This document shows, piece by piece, positions 36,192-49,700 of a stretch of DNA of 64,000 nucleotides. The notes beneath the pieces were generated by a model. The model had not been told where the DNA came from. It searched no databases and saw nothing but the letters and a program-made list of their open reading frames with translations. The stretch's first letter is position 1. The number at the start of each line of letters is the position of its first letter. Made by a program: the position numbers and the translations under genes. Origin of the DNA: Ectocarpus siliculosus (Eukaryota; Sar; Phaeophyceae; Ectocarpales; Ectocarpaceae); NCBI GenBank assembly GCA_000310025.1, contig FN649755.1:554137-618136 (forward strand), given 5' to 3'.

Positions 36192-39100
36192 TCAGCATTC
36201 ATATCGCCAAACCACAAGAGCAGTGTGCTCGCGCACAATTGCTACGAGACGGGAGGCAGCCACGGCAATGCCGCCGACTAGAAAGAAGAACGTCAACAGC
36301 CGGGCCGACCCACCTTTGGGTTTGTTCGCCTTGCCGATCACTCCCTCAAGCTCCCTGAGCTTTGATTCGTGTTCACGGTGCTTCTCTGTCTGGAGTGCCT
36401 CGAACTGTCGTAGTTCAGAGACAGTCACAGGATGGTGGTCAGCCGCTGCCGTCGCTGACAGACACCAATCGAGAAAACAAGCAACCGAGGGTATGATAAT
36501 TGGTGAGGTAGGGACGCGAGTCTTTCTGGCCTGAGCTGTGCTTCCATGGCAGTCGGAGAAAGCGCACGGTGAGATAGAGGAGTCGAGGGCTGCAGATTCT
36601 TGAGGTAAATGGGCAATAAGGATGTGTGCTTATGCAGGTATTTGTTTGGGCGACTTTGCGAACATGATCGAGGAATCGTCTGGAAAAGAACAAGCTCCAA
36701 AGCACACACTCCAGTCTCGCATACGGGTGCGATGGGAAAACCTCAAATACTGAGGATTGGTATTTCAATGCTTCCCGATTGGACCCAACGCCACCAGATT
36801 CTTGATATTGTCGCTTTAATGTAAAATTTTCATGGAAATGACTGAATGTCGCGACCCGAAGTCACAGCAAGTGTTTACATCGTCAACCACAGGGTCGCCC
36901 GTTCGATTCTTGTCCATTTCCAAGCTGAGTAAAACAACCCGTATTTCACCAGCACATGCGAAGATGTCGGGAAAACGCACCAAGGCCACAGCGCCAGCGC
37001 TAAAAATGGCCTGAACCGTTGTCTTACCTCTATCTCGAGCTCTGTCCAAGAATCCTTCCGCCGTCTCGGTTATAGCCACCCGTCGTCTGAGAGCCAGCCC
37101 AGCCCCTACCATTGGTCGTGGACAACACAGGCAGGGAGTAAGGTTGGCAATCTAGCGGGCCTCAGCTCTCCGGGGTGCTGCTCTAGGTTGTGCCCGTAGA
37201 TTCCTTGCGGTAGGTGGCGGTAACACAACACAGTCGGCCTCACCTACATCCACGCTGCCGCCGGGCTCGCTGTCAGGGACAGGGACATGTTTCTCCAGGT
37301 TTACCACCTGTGAAGTCGGGCGTGGGACACGGGGTGATATGTGATCGCGGTGTCGAAAAACGAGCAACAAGCCGTTCTCTTGTTTATACTTGACTCACAG
37401 AATATGTCGAACCTTGGCATTATTACGGCGATCGCGTTTCACCTTGCGCTGGAGCTTCTTGTTCTCTGATCTCATTGCTTTCAGCTCTTCTTGCTGCTTG
37501 TCCTTGGCGGCTTGCAACTCTTCCAGCTCTGCTTGCTGCGTTTCCCTGTTGAACTTCAAAGCTTCCAACGCTGCTTGCATGGCGGCAAACTCTTCCCTTG
37601 AGGGCAACCCGCTGTCGTGGGCGGCCGCTACAACACCAGGCGATCGGACGATCACTTCCTTCGGCGTGTTCGACGTTGCGACGGGTCTATTACTGGCCTC
37701 GGGAAGGATTTCCAGCAGCAGGACGTCGATCTGCTCGCAGCATGAACAAAACGGATAGGATGTCCAACGCGAAACAAGCGTGTCGACCATTCTCTTCTCA
37801 TGGCACTGCGCGAAGTTTTGTTCCCATCACAACACATATGTGCTATTAGTGTGTACCCTGCTTGAGTTGACAAGGCTACCGCCCTTCCGGAGCTTGGTGT
37901 CGATATTCCTATGCTGTGCAAACCCTCAATCCGCAATATACATCAGCCCAAAAGGTTACCGGATGGGCCAACAGCCCCAGAGGAAAATTCACTGATCTCT
38001 CGGAAACATTTCCTGGTACACACTCGAGTCAATACCTTTTGTCCAATGCTGCTTGAGTCGTCAAGGCAACCTCGCTGAATAGCGTTCAGTAGCTTGCGAA
38101 GGTGCTTCTTGCCCAGTCGCTTTCCGCCCTAAAGAAAGAGGAGAACATAGTCGATACGATAGCGTGGAATAGCTCTCATTTCTGGACAAAACATCCTCTT
38201 GAAAAAATCGCCTTCGGGTAGACGATGGTATGTCAACAGCGGCGAAAATCTCCGTGCCCATACAAAAGTGGGTTCCATGTTTTCGACTCACGTGATCGCC
38301 GCGTTCGTAGCTCGCCACCTCTTCCAGCACGTATTCAAAGACGTCGTCTTCGCTCATGATATCAGGCGAGATATTAGCGCCTCCGCCAGATCCAGATCCG
38401 CCTGAGATACACCAAGCCATTATCGTAGCCGCAAATGCGACGAATGCCACTTTATGATGGACACTTGGTCCGCGGACGGTTGGTACTTGTCGTTGCTCTA
38501 GGCAGTGCGCTTCGGCGATGGGTAGAATAGCCACGTACAACATGACCGAATAAATTTTCGCATTGGCCCTGGCTTACGTGCGCCGAGTATTCCAATGGCA
38601 AACACCGCCCTCGATGCCGTCGTGTGACCACTGCGTTTTGACACGTACGCGGCTAGTGTCCTCCGATTGCTACATGTCTCAGGCGGTCGTAGGTACGCAT
38701 TTCTTTCCAAAGATTTGAGGAAATCGGATCGCTAAGAGCAACGCGGACCCGGTCATTCTGTACGAGAAGAATCCTTGCAGTAGAGGCTCCAGGACCATGG
38801 AGCTCGACACACAACCAGGTAGTTACTGTTGTGCGCAATCCCACGAAAAACTCCAACCTAAGAACGTAGTGGGGTGTACACGACGATCATTTCGACGGTC
38901 GATTCCATTCCAGCATGCAGCCTTGTGTCTGTGTGCCGTTCAACCTTGGACAAAGTGCGTTGCACAATTCAACCGGAACTGCCATATACATTCCTCTTTC
39001 TCGACACACCGTTCATGCACGCCGTAACGTGCTCAGAAACTTGGTCGGCTTGGTCAGCTCCCGCGCCGCTGTCGTCCTTGAGGCCGTCGGTTAGTTGTAG

Positions 39101-42100
39101 CGCCAACTTCCTCGCCAGAGAGCAGCACTCCATCGCGTCAGGTGCCATAGCCGCGATCTGCCAAATATCGAATGTAGACAGCCGTGTCGGTGATACTCGC
39201 TGTGGCAGGCAGCATGGGAGTGGGAGGGGTGTCTAGCGCACCGCACACGTCAACGTCGGGACCAAGCACGATTCCCCATAGACTCACCTTTACCAGTCGC
39301 CGAGTTTGGAGATAGTGGTCTCCGGTCTCCAACGCTTTACCAGCTAGTTCGGGCAGTCCGCCGACCACGGGAACTGCGCTAGACAACAGCTTCAAGGCCG
39401 CTCCTGCCTGAAATATATGGAAGAAGCAAATAAAACATCAGAGCTTCGAGTGACTTGGCAGAGAGCGTTCCGTGTCCACTGCAATCACAGACAACGCAGG
39501 TCCCACAAACCGCAGACTCTGGCCCTAACGGCGACACCGACCTTGCCCATACCACCGGTCTTGCTCGTGGACACCCAGTCACTGTTGATGACGCTGGCAG
39601 CGAGGTACGCCTCGCATAGACCGGTTCTAACGGCCGTGTAATATGCTCTCCAAAACGCGGGCAAGGCCAACTCTTTCTGTTGTACATCCATGTCCTCCGT
39701 GTGCTTCAACTGCGTACGCGGGAACCGACACGGGCGGCAGGTTTTGCGATGAGGAGAAATGGCACGAACGATTTTCGACAACATATATTTCTTGCAGTGC
39801 GTTCGTCGCTGATGCTAAGGGGTACCCCCAGAACCGCATGATGCACAGCACTCACCACAACTTCGCCTAGCGCCGTTGACATGGAAGCCAACGTACCGAG
39901 CTCCCGGTGCCTCTCCATGTCGCTGCGCTCATCGTCAGGAGAAACGCTTCCGGGGACTTGACTTTCAATGACGCGTTGGATGTCCTCCAGAGCTTCAGGG
40001 TTCTCCCCGATGAGTGAATCCAACCATGCCGAGGACGAAAGCTGCACTCGGAACAATCGGCCCGGTTCTGCCTGTTCCAGGGACAGGGAATCATGTTCTC
40101 GAGACACGGTCCTTTCCAACGCTACCTCCTCTCCTTGAGTTGGGGAGCCAAGCGGCATGGGGGCGTTCTCCTCCTTTTCGTCGCTCTCGCCTGCCTCCTG
40201 CTGCTGCGGTAGCAGGCGGGGAGGAGTAGACGGCGGAGGTTCAGGAGCTCTCGCCTCCTTTTGCTGATCCTTGACTGCCTGCTGTTTGCGCAATATTCGA
40301 TCTTTCCACGCACCAAGTGCCTCGCCCTTCGCCGGTCCTCCTGCAGGGGAAAAGCACCAAGAAAAACAGACAGGTTGGAAGAAACGCTCCTTGAGGGTGT
40401 CCCCCCGGTCGCAGGGATGGATAGTACACGAGTCGTGTGTTGCGATAACAGATTTCCATCTCGTGGACAATCAGCACGATGGCCGGATGCTCTAGCCGCG
40501 CGATGTGTTCCTTTTGACGTGTCTACGAGCCGATCTCTGTTGTCTTTGACTTTCGTGCCCGCCGTCATCGTCACCGAAGCAGATCAAAACTGCGCGTCCC
40601 CGTTCGCTTCCTTACCGGTAAGCTTGTTGCCACGGCGCAAGATGGCCTTCGATCTGGTGTTGCCAACCTGAAGCGTCGAAAGAGTACTCAAGTTTGCCAG
40701 CTCCGTCGGAACGGCACCTGCACAAGGAGCGTTCGCGGCCAATAGCAAACAATCACCATCACAGCATGAGAGGTACTTCGATCGCGGGCGGACATCCTTA
40801 CCAGATGGCCAGACCCGTGCTCCTCGCACACGTACGGTTGCTGGAAGACCGGGTGATTTGTTCACCCAGGGTGCACAAGACCAACACCCCCCAGACCAGA
40901 GCTGAACTGCACTGGCCAGGCTTTCGCACACCCAGGCATTCCACTCATTTTTTGGGTGCCCGAAGGAGGAGGTCAAAGAGCGCTCGGGAAAGAACAAAAG
41001 TAGCGGTACCGTCGGAATCATTCGGGCCTAGCGGAGTTAGCTAGTAGGATTCCTATACCGTCGAACGTGGGCAACCGAGGGGCTCGATAACAATTTGTTT
41101 GGACGCGAACTACTATAGCCCAGGTGCGAGGTTCACCCATACGGGTATCGAAGTTGACAGGCGGCCAAATTCTTCAACATGTTCTTGAAAAAAAAAGACA
41201 GAAACAATTTCCCCGCACGAAACGGTTTGCCCGTTTCGAATCGTACCATCGTCACCTGTAAGATTATTGTCTTCAAGACGGAGCTGTCCAAGGCGTTCCA
41301 TGGAGCCTAGCTCCTTGGGCACACGTCCTGCGCAACACACAAGCAAGATCAAGAAAAAAACCCGTCACAGCACATCTATACATAGCATGTTGGGTCACGT
41401 GCAAATAGAGCGTGTGAGGCAGTGTAGGTAATGGCGTAGGTGTGACCGTTGCTCTAGAGGTACTGTAGACAGCACCCCGGTATGTGCCTGTCTATTGGTT
41501 TATTGCTTGGCACAAGACAAGTTGTATTTTCTCTGCTCGGTCTCTCGATCGATCATTGCCAAAGAGTTTCGGATTGTTGGACTACGACTCCTGTGCGAAG
41601 GAAGGTGGGCCTGGTGCCACATGTCCGCATTTGACCACACAGTTATCGGTATAACCCCAAATTTGGGACACACTGTGTGGCAATGACGCGCAATCTCCCA
41701 CGCTGGCAGTTTTGCTAAACCGCCCATGGGTACCCATGGGTCGCCAATGGGCACTTCATGGGACGCTCGTGGGCAGCCCACCATTGGTGGGCCCATGGGC
41801 GGCCCATGAAGTGCCCACCGTGGGCACAACCTACAACTTCGCCACCGGCATATCAATCTGGAACGTAGGCACCGGCACATCAATCTTGAAGTTTGCCACC
41901 AGCGCCAAACTAGCACGCATCGTGTGGGCTTGGGGTGATTAGGGTCTAGGGTTATTTGCCGCTACAATACCCGTTCCAAAGCAGATAATCTACTGTTTTA
42001 GGAGTACACTGGTTCCTGTTGAAGGGCACCAATCGGCCGCCCATGGGCTGCCCACGGGCTACCCATGGGCTTGCCCGTGGGCATTCCCCATGGGCTGCCC

Positions 42101-42417
42101 ACGGGCGGTTCAGCCAAACTGTAGAAAGGGTGAGAGACCCATCACGCGCACACATACCGCTAGTGAGAAATGTACCGGGTAGCGGCCCAAACGTGCGACA
42201 CCACAAATACGAACCCAACGGGATGATAACAACAACAACCCCGCAGCCGATTGCACACGCGAGAAACAATACGAAGTTCTGCTCCCAATAGGGGGGGTAC
42301 TCATGTTAAAACGCACGCCTAGTTGTTAGACCATTATTCTCGCATCCAGATACAACACCCGGACGAAGCGAAATGCCAGGTTTTCGCCGACTCACATTTC
42401 ATTGTCCATGCGTTTGA

Positions 42418-42463
<46 letters not shown>

Positions 42464-45400
42464 CTGTCGACACACACATCCACGGCGAAGCCTTCTGCAC
42501 AAACGGCTGCAGTCTGACCGTTCATACACAGTGCGTCCGTAATTGTTTACTTCTAGTTCTCTTAGCACCAAGAGTTGTGCTACAAATGGCCGCTAGATAG
42601 GATATAGCGTAGGGCCCTTACCCGGACTTGTACTGTAATCAGCCCTAAAGTTGGGCTTTCGAAAACAATATTTGGTAGGCGATCGTTAGACACGGCGACC
42701 AGGACAAGAGGAGATTCGCGCAACTCTATCGCCCCCTTACGCAAACGCGTTGCCAGCTTGCTTAGCTAGAGGTCCCCGAAACATAGGGACGAAACCCGCA
42801 CAACGTTTCACCTCATACACGACTAACAAACATTTGATATCGCACTCTTGAAGCCGCACGAATCAGTCTTCTTGACCTGTCGTGGGAGACGAATTTCTCT
42901 GGGTAAATCGAACCCTGCTCTGATGGACCTACTCTCTCCTCTCACCGGTGAGTTTGTTGCCGCTCAAATCAAGATACATCATGCCCTTGAGATCCCCAAG
43001 CGTTTCGGGGATAGGCCCTGCCCAGAAAAGGAGCAAAGGGGGTCAGACCGGTGAACCGAATATTCTCCGATATGTCAGCCTACCCCACGTAGGGAGCAGG
43101 CATACATGCTACCAGTCTCGACAGGTCTCACAACACTGAGCTTGTCCGCGTATCAGGCCCCAGCCTAGCCAGCCTGACTGACGTTCCGAGCGGCTGGCGG
43201 ACATGTTGGGTAAATCTCACAGCAGCCAGACACACCAGACAACAAGCGCCATGATACATGCAGCGAACAATCTACAGCACAAACGGTTGGGCCGTGTCCA
43301 AGTTGTTCCTCCGCGTGGTGGACATGGTTAACGACAAGGACTTCGGCGATGTGCCCTGCACAAGCATCACAGAGACACAATTTGAATGCAGCGAAGGAGT
43401 TCGCAGACGAGGGGTCGCAACGTGCTAACGTGCTAACATAGCCCGTCAGGTGATCGTTGTCATGAAAGGAAACTACTGTTGTACTCCCCAGTTGTGTGTC
43501 CATTATGATCTGAGCGTATTGAGTTTTATACCACGCCCCTTGACCTAAACAAGGTGGGTCCCGCCCTAAACAAGTAATCTCGAGGTCTCCTTTTATACAC
43601 CAGTTGTAGAGGAAAATGTCCACACCGTCGTTCAGAACAGTCCTGTTTTGTTAAGGGGTGCGGTAGACTGCCATGTCAGAGCCTATGTGAAGTTTGGGTG
43701 ATCACCGACGGCAGTGCAGCTCTTGCCTCAACACAACCTACTCATCGCCGTGGTCGATTCGCCGGCCCGGGTCTGCTAGCATAATGACCAAAGATACTTC
43801 AAACGTTTGGAAAACATTACCGCACGGTAGCACCAACCTTGCTTTCTTCTTTCACCGAAGTGGTTGAACAATGACTCTTTGGGAACGCTTGGACCGTACA
43901 TCTGTTGTTCCTCAAATGGGCGGCAATACTCCAATTGTTTGTGTGAAGTTGGACTTTGTTCACGCCAAAACTAGGGGGGCTTCTCTTGGTTCACCGAAGA
44001 AGAGATGCGGACGACCCTTCAGGAGAAGCGTTGCCAGCTTGCGTCGAGCTCCCAGACGTATAGGAGTCAAACCCGCACAAGGGTTCAGTTTTCACACGAT
44101 TGTGTGATCCCCACTCTCAAAACCGTACGAAACCGACGGCTTCCTATCGCATGGGATAGACACATCTCTCTAGACAACACGATACACACGATCCTGCTCC
44201 GCTCAGGCTACGTTTTCTCACCGGTGAGCTTGTTGCTGTGCAAGTCAAGAGCGCTCAAATTCTCGAGATACCCAAGCTCTTCGGGGATAGGTCCTGCACA
44301 GAAAAGCAGCAACGCAGGTCAGACCAGTGAACTAAGTTCAAGTGTTTTCCAAGATACCAGCCTCGCTTACGCTGGGAGGAGGGCCTAACATATTCGACTG
44401 TAGCATGTTCGACACGTCTCAAGCCGGAAAGGCCCCCCCTCAGGCCCCAGCCTAAGCAGGCTAACTGAATCTCCGAGGACATGAAACGCACACCTCACAG
44501 CTGCCAGGCGTTTGAGAGAGCGAGCGCCATCATTCATATCCTAACAGTAGGAAAAACAAATACCATCATTCGCGGTACTTCTAGCACAGTCGCTGATGAA
44601 AAACAAACTCAAGCCTATAATCGATTGGCCTCTCGGGCTCACCAGCGAGCTGGTTTTCGAAAAGTCTCAGCTGTTGCAACCTAGGCAGAGATCCCAGCCC
44701 CTTAGGGATGAAACCTGCACAAACATTCAGCACACGATGCAAGTTAGTTTCGCGCATATGAAGCATTGAATGCGTTGATACGCGTAGCCTGACGAGCGTA
44801 TGCTACGGTATGGGAGACAAACGTTTCAAACAACCCCTTCTATGCTCACGCTAACCTCTCTCACCCGTGAGTCTGTTGCCGCGCAAGTCCAGGGTCAACA
44901 GCTCCCTGAGATTTCCAAGCGCTTCAGGAAGAGGCCCTGCACAGGAAATGAACGAACAAGGCCAGAGAAGTACGCCCCATGACAAGTGCTGCGATCATAT
45001 AAAAATGGGTTGTTCTTGCAGTGTAGGTCACCATGATTCATTCTCAACCGATCGCGAGAAACATGGGTGGACACGCCATTGGCCTGGAAAGAGCAATGCT
45101 CCACTTGTGGTCAGGCGGCAGAGGCCTGGTCCACCGAAAAGCCAGCAGGACGCATCCTCAGAGCTCTGCGGGATAGACTCAAGATACCTTGGAGGTTGTT
45201 GTGGGACAGACCCAGTTGGATCACTCGGCCATCTCTGTTGAGTCGCACTCCGCGCCATCGCCGGAGCTCTGCGTTGGTGTCCCAGCTGTCATTTTGAGTC
45301 CAACGATCCCCGCCGGTAGAACGAAACAGGGCCACCAGTGCCGTACGATCCTCAGACGACATTGCAAACTGCTGCGGGGTGCACAGCGAGGACGAAAGCG

Positions 45401-45485
45401 AGGGATAGGGGCAAGACGAGCCAGGTGGGCATAGCCAACTCAGCACCAAGAACAGGGCAGTTGAAAGGCCGAGGTGTTGCGACAT
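36192..45485 (-). CDS. gene A: secreted/anchored LRR coiled-coil protein, 17 exons
   Basis: Exons: 45188-45485, 44865-44936, 44643-44714, 44222-44293, 42946-43017, 41256-41327, 40616-40717, 39856-40340, 39542-39709, 39288-39407, 39010-39157, 38292-38401, 38036-38128, 37443-37730, 37244-37307, 37028-37105, 36192-36454. All phases agree (2,577 nt, 858 aa). Exon 1 encodes a signal peptide (LGLSTALFLVLSWL) and an LRR cap (DRTALVALFRSTGGDRW, WRGVRL, LGLSHNNLQG). Exons 2-6 each encode one 24-aa LRR (G.IP..LG.L..L..L.L..N.L.G); exon 7 encodes a 34-aa LRR with a 10-residue insert. Then come an acidic/Pro/Gln linker (about 254-415), a conserved middle region (415-628), a coiled coil (about 628-724) and a likely membrane helix at about 822-844 (LLTFFFLVGGIAVAASRLVA) with a 14-residue tail. 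A surface recognition role is inferred from the LRRs; no kinase, GTPase or NB-ARC domain is seen. Confidence 0.82.
36840..36925 (+). other. possible tRNA-derived (SINE-like) fragment
   Basis: Inside the last intron of gene A, the plus strand carries a T-arm-like GCCCGTTCGATTCTTGTCC preceded by tRNA-sized DNA. It does not fold as a full tRNA by eye. On the minus strand the same stretch reads as a possible alternative terminal exon in gene A, with its acceptor mutated in gene B. Confidence 0.2.
37860..38000 (-). pseudogene. decayed conserved block in an intron of gene A
   Basis: This corresponds to gene B 53170-53320, where an open segment (LYLACELSARLVALFGLAG, then GDIDNKLLRG|GTGTAG) looks exon-like. 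In A the aligned stretch keeps NIDTKLRK but has TGA and TAA in the matching frame and GCGGTAG instead of a donor. In B its phase (0 in, 1 out) does not fit the neighbours, so it may be a lost ancestral exon in both. Confidence 0.4.
41707..42121. mobile_element. inverted-repeat element built of GCCCATGGGC palindromes, 415 bp
   Basis: The left end CAGTTTTGCTAAACCGCCCA and the reverse complement of the right end (CAGTTTGGCTGAACCGCCCG) match over about 34 bp. Inside each end are runs of the palindrome GCCCATGGGC and variants (about 8 left, 7 right). The element sits in the intron between exons 5 and 6 of gene A. It has no coding capacity and no obvious target-site duplication. Confidence 0.65.
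42421..42460. repeat. (CT)20 microsatellite
   Basis: An uninterrupted 40-bp CT repeat lies in the intron of gene A between exons 5 and 6. Confidence 0.95.
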
Positions 45486-46611
45486 ATTGACGGGATCATA
45501 ATGATAAGATACCCTCCACACGATGCTACCTGGAGATCCATACGATTCCTCCCTCGTTCTAAAGGTGGTCACTCTAGAGAATGAAAAATTCATTGTAGGC
45601 TGTTCCCGGGCGAGCACGGTTCGACAAAGCAGAACGCCGCGGGGCGAAAATTAAGGCCCACGGCGCAACCTACAATAACTCACCATCTCACGCCGGACGC
45701 AGCAATCGAGTGTGGAGAGCTTGCCCCCCCAACGATCAGGCGCGGACTGAACCCGGAAAGACAAGTGGGGTGAATAAAAGGGTCTGATCTATCCGCGCTG
45801 TGCCGGTTCGCAAACCAGAACTGGATAAGCCGAATACGAAGGCGTTGTGTCGGCCAGAAGCCCGCGTTCTCCCTCGTAACCACATTTACGGTGACAGCAA
45901 GAGGCGTAGAAGTCCTACTTACATAGTTCAGGTTGTATTTGCGGCAGTATCATATGTTTGGTTCGCAAACAGCGGAATATTCGTCATGAAGAGGTGCCAA
46001 CGGATGCGGTTGTCATAACCAACGTGAGACGGCACGACAACGGTGCCTGGCGTAGGAGCTCTCGCTTGGCTCTGACTGCACCACCCCGACGTGATGCAAG
46101 TGTGCCTGTCTGTGCAAGGCGACCATACCAGCTGAAAGAGAGTCGCAAGAGCGATCTGGCTACACCGCCATCTAGAGTTCCTTGGAAGTTGTTGAGGGGT
46201 CCTGCACGCCAGGTATCGACTTCCTCCAAGTCGTATCAACGCCAAAGCCTCTTGGGGACTTATGTACTATGTTGGACCACGACTTCTGGGGAAATACCAG
46301 GCACTAGTATCAATTTCTGTTTCTGTGAGTATAGAAAAGGGAATGAAAGGAAACAAGCGAAGGTACACGGAGTTTTTTATATTGCAATATGAACTGGATC
46401 CCTGAGGAAGTCCGAACTGGATCCCTGAGGAGGTCCGACTATCCACACCGTTGCGGCATCCGAAGATACAAAGTCTCGTGACGCATACGGCAAGGGCAGC
46501 AATTTAGCAACTTGTTCAGGCTCCAACCAATTAGTATCGATGACTTTCCCATACGACTAAGACTTATGTAGGAGCTGCTTTGATATCCCGCAGAGGGATC
46601 AAGAAACAAAC
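45486..46611. other. upstream region of gene A
   Basis: Presumed promoter and 5' UTR of gene A. At about 46175-46220 the minus strand has a weak resemblance to the end of the LRR-cap exon (LNNFQG versus NNLQG), without a donor; if real it is a decayed copy of exon 1. Confidence 0.3.
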
Positions 46612-46794
46612 CTCGGGCAAAACAAGAGGTTCATGCCAGGTGACTCACGAAGCATCTTCTCCGGGTGTTGCATGCATGATGTGGCATCAAAGTAGGGCTC
46701 ATAGGATGCATCGAAAACTTTACCCGACGCACGCCTGAGATCGTTTATAAGTTGTGTTATACCGGTATATCTATCGTAGGTCCCCCGCCAACAT
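46612..46794 (-). CDS. orphan exon, unknown protein
   Basis: A 183-nt open segment, phase 2 at both ends, lies between CCCTATTGCAG (acceptor) and CCCGAG|GTTTGT (donor). It encodes a soluble-looking stretch with motifs RGTYDRYTGITQLINDL, GKVFDASYEPYFDATSC and MLRESPGMNLLFCPR. I do not recognise the family and find no neighbouring exon. It may be a captured or relict exon between genes A and B. Confidence 0.4.
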
Positions 46795-49700
46795 CTGCAA
46801 TAGGGAGGGCACGATGGAGCGGGGTTCCAGATGTTTCTGCTCGAAACTGGCATGGGGGCGCTAGTATCCCGAGGGTGGGAGGGGGGATGCAAGAATTCTT
46901 TGATCAGGGGGGTAAATCATTTTTTTGTTCCGACGCCCGGGGGCACAGACGAATTCCCATACAACGCCAAAAACTGGGGTAACATACTGTAAAGGGCAAG
47001 GTGGGGGAGGGGGCCTGGAACAAGGCTTCCTAGGAATATCAAGAACGCGTCACGGTGTCGTATATGTGTGAGGTTTTCCACTGTTTTTTCGATTTGGAGA
47101 GTCAACAACATCCTCGCCCGAATACGGAGAGACACACGGTGCGTAGGAGTCATGGCGTCGCAGCCATAGTTCCTACTTTCCTCGCACCGTTTTGGTTTCA
47201 GTGAACACAACAAAATCATTTCGACCTGCGTGTGGACCTGCAGCATTCAGAATACAGCAGAGGAGCAACAGCCTGCTACAATTACATGGAAATGTTTCCC
47301 AGTATTTCACGTCATTTCAACAACACGTGGATTCCCTCTAATTTCGAATGGAAGAAGTGGACAAGTGTGGGTACATTCGCGGAATATTTTAGGTAAACGA
47401 GCTGGTGAAAATGAAGATGCTGTAGACTAGATCTCCGTCGGTTGCCCACTGGAATTTCCGGAAATTGGGCACAACTGTTGGCGCCTGGCATGCGTCGCCG
47501 CGGGGTATGGGCTGGAGACGCAGCCGAAAAATCGAAACTGCTCACGTTCACGCAGCGCCTAGGCCCTTTGACCATGTTGTCCATTACAATGTTACAATGA
47601 AATAATGAGGTGTTCGGCCCTCTCACGAACGGTCTCTGCGAAACAAGTTTCGAACATCCACTTTTTTTGTCGGAGAAACGGGTGGTGGGTACAACACACT
47701 TTTGTCTATCCCTCCCTTTTCTTTTTTTTGTGGTGTGTAGTTGTATTGTCCACGTTTCTTACGAAACACAACGAGAACTCATCTCTATTCTGAAACATGC
47801 ACATATATATTTTTTTTAATGTGAAGACAACAACAACAGATGACATGCAAAGGTGTACGGGAAAAAAAAACAATGGACTTCACAGCGCCAGCGGCCAGTA
47901 ATCTTGTACCTGCGGTTCGACGATTCCCCCAGGAGCGTAGAGACGGCGCTGGATATCCCCCCCCCCTGTGACCAACAGGCTCAAAACCATCCTTCACTCC
48001 GCCGTCTTTGCACACAACTTAACCCAAACCAGCACTCACAGCAGTGTAGATTAAAAACAACAACCACTATAATACATACCGCGTGTAACCCCTGGCGGCG
48101 GGATTTGTCATGTACGTATTTCGCCGCCAGCTCGGGTTGTTGTCATTTTCGCCGCTGCTCGTTGTATCGGGCATGTCTGTGAGTGTGTGCGATAGATCGT
48201 CCGCGGCATGATATTGCGCAGTATAGTACCGCACACGTCGTAGAGATCGCGCAACGAAGTCGATTTTCCGACAACCAGGGTCGGATGGGCGGCACGGGAA
48301 AGAGGAAATCACGACCCCTTCCCATTTTGTTTTTTTTTGTTCATCACTTTTTAGCACCCAGCTTTCTGCGGTGTATTCTATCTCCAATCCCCCAGCACAC
48401 AGACCCTGTGAGTACAAAAGGTAAGTTGGTTTACGTAGGTACCCCAGTATGTACAGGGTCGATCGAACGCCTGCGCCAACTTTCGCACCTTCGTCGCATC
48501 CTATTCGGTACATACCGGGCTGTTTGACCTCTGGGAAGCTTCTCATACAGGTACTGCTGTAGGTCCAGATATTTGTAGGGGTTGGTTCGATATACAGCAG
48601 TATGGATACTCTACTGACTGCTTACCCAAACAACGAGGTGGCGGGGCCGCGAAACCATCGAGTTTGCTTGAGCGAGGTCATACAAAACACTTCACGCGGC
48701 ATGCAACGTATGCCCAGACTTACAACGTCTCTACGACGCCCGTACATGCCAGGACGCACTGCGCACCACATTTCGGCCCAGTTCGCACGGCTTGTCCGCT
48801 TATCCGCTTATGGCTCACCTATGACGCCCTCCGCTGGGAACGTGAACACGCGTCCGGCCTGAAAAGGTGTGGAGCTCACGCTACTGCTGTACTCTAGTTC
48901 GGGGCGTTGTCGGTCTTAGGATTGCTTGCCCTGCCTTCTTTTGGTCCCTCTGCTGCTTGCTCACGAATAACAAGCAATGTTGCCGTTGCCGATTGCTTGA
49001 CGCGTACGCGGCGTTGTGTACGCCTCTTTGCATTTGCCTGGTGTAGGAGGACTCTTGTGGGCTCCTTTTTTCGTTTTTTGAAAGGTGTACCCGCAGATGG
49101 CTTGTGTGACCACGGAGGGCGTCCGCATCAGTTGGACCAGTACGACATGACAAGGTACTGAGGGGAGACCGCAACGGTTGAAGACTAAATAGAACAACAA
49201 CAAAAACCACAATTTCGCCTCACCCCTCCACCAATAATGAATCCTTTTTGTTACTTGTTTAGGTATTTCACTTCACATGCCCCTGCTGCCCCTGGGTCGC
49301 TCTGCAGTCGTCGGTCAGTGACTCACGACGGCAGTACTATTGTAGCCGACTCTACACTTGCGCCTGCATCACCCCGGTTGCTGGTGAATCATCTCTTCTG
49401 CCGCGCAGACTAATCGAAGTTGCATGTAATCATGAGGGAAAGTTTTCAATGCCTACGCAACTTTGACATGAATTTTCGACGCAAATTGAGTTCGTCCGAG
49501 GACCCTCTAAAGGGTGCAGTAACAGTCTGCTCCGCCGCGCTCCTCCCCCATGACGGGTTATAGACTAGATTCGCCATGACAATCACGACACGTTTTACGA
49601 TGAGATTTTTCCTTGTTCGTGTCAGCGGTGGGTACGCCGTATGCTGTCTGTGCTCAGTCACCGTTGGTGCATCACGAAAACCCGCGCGCGCGAATGACTG

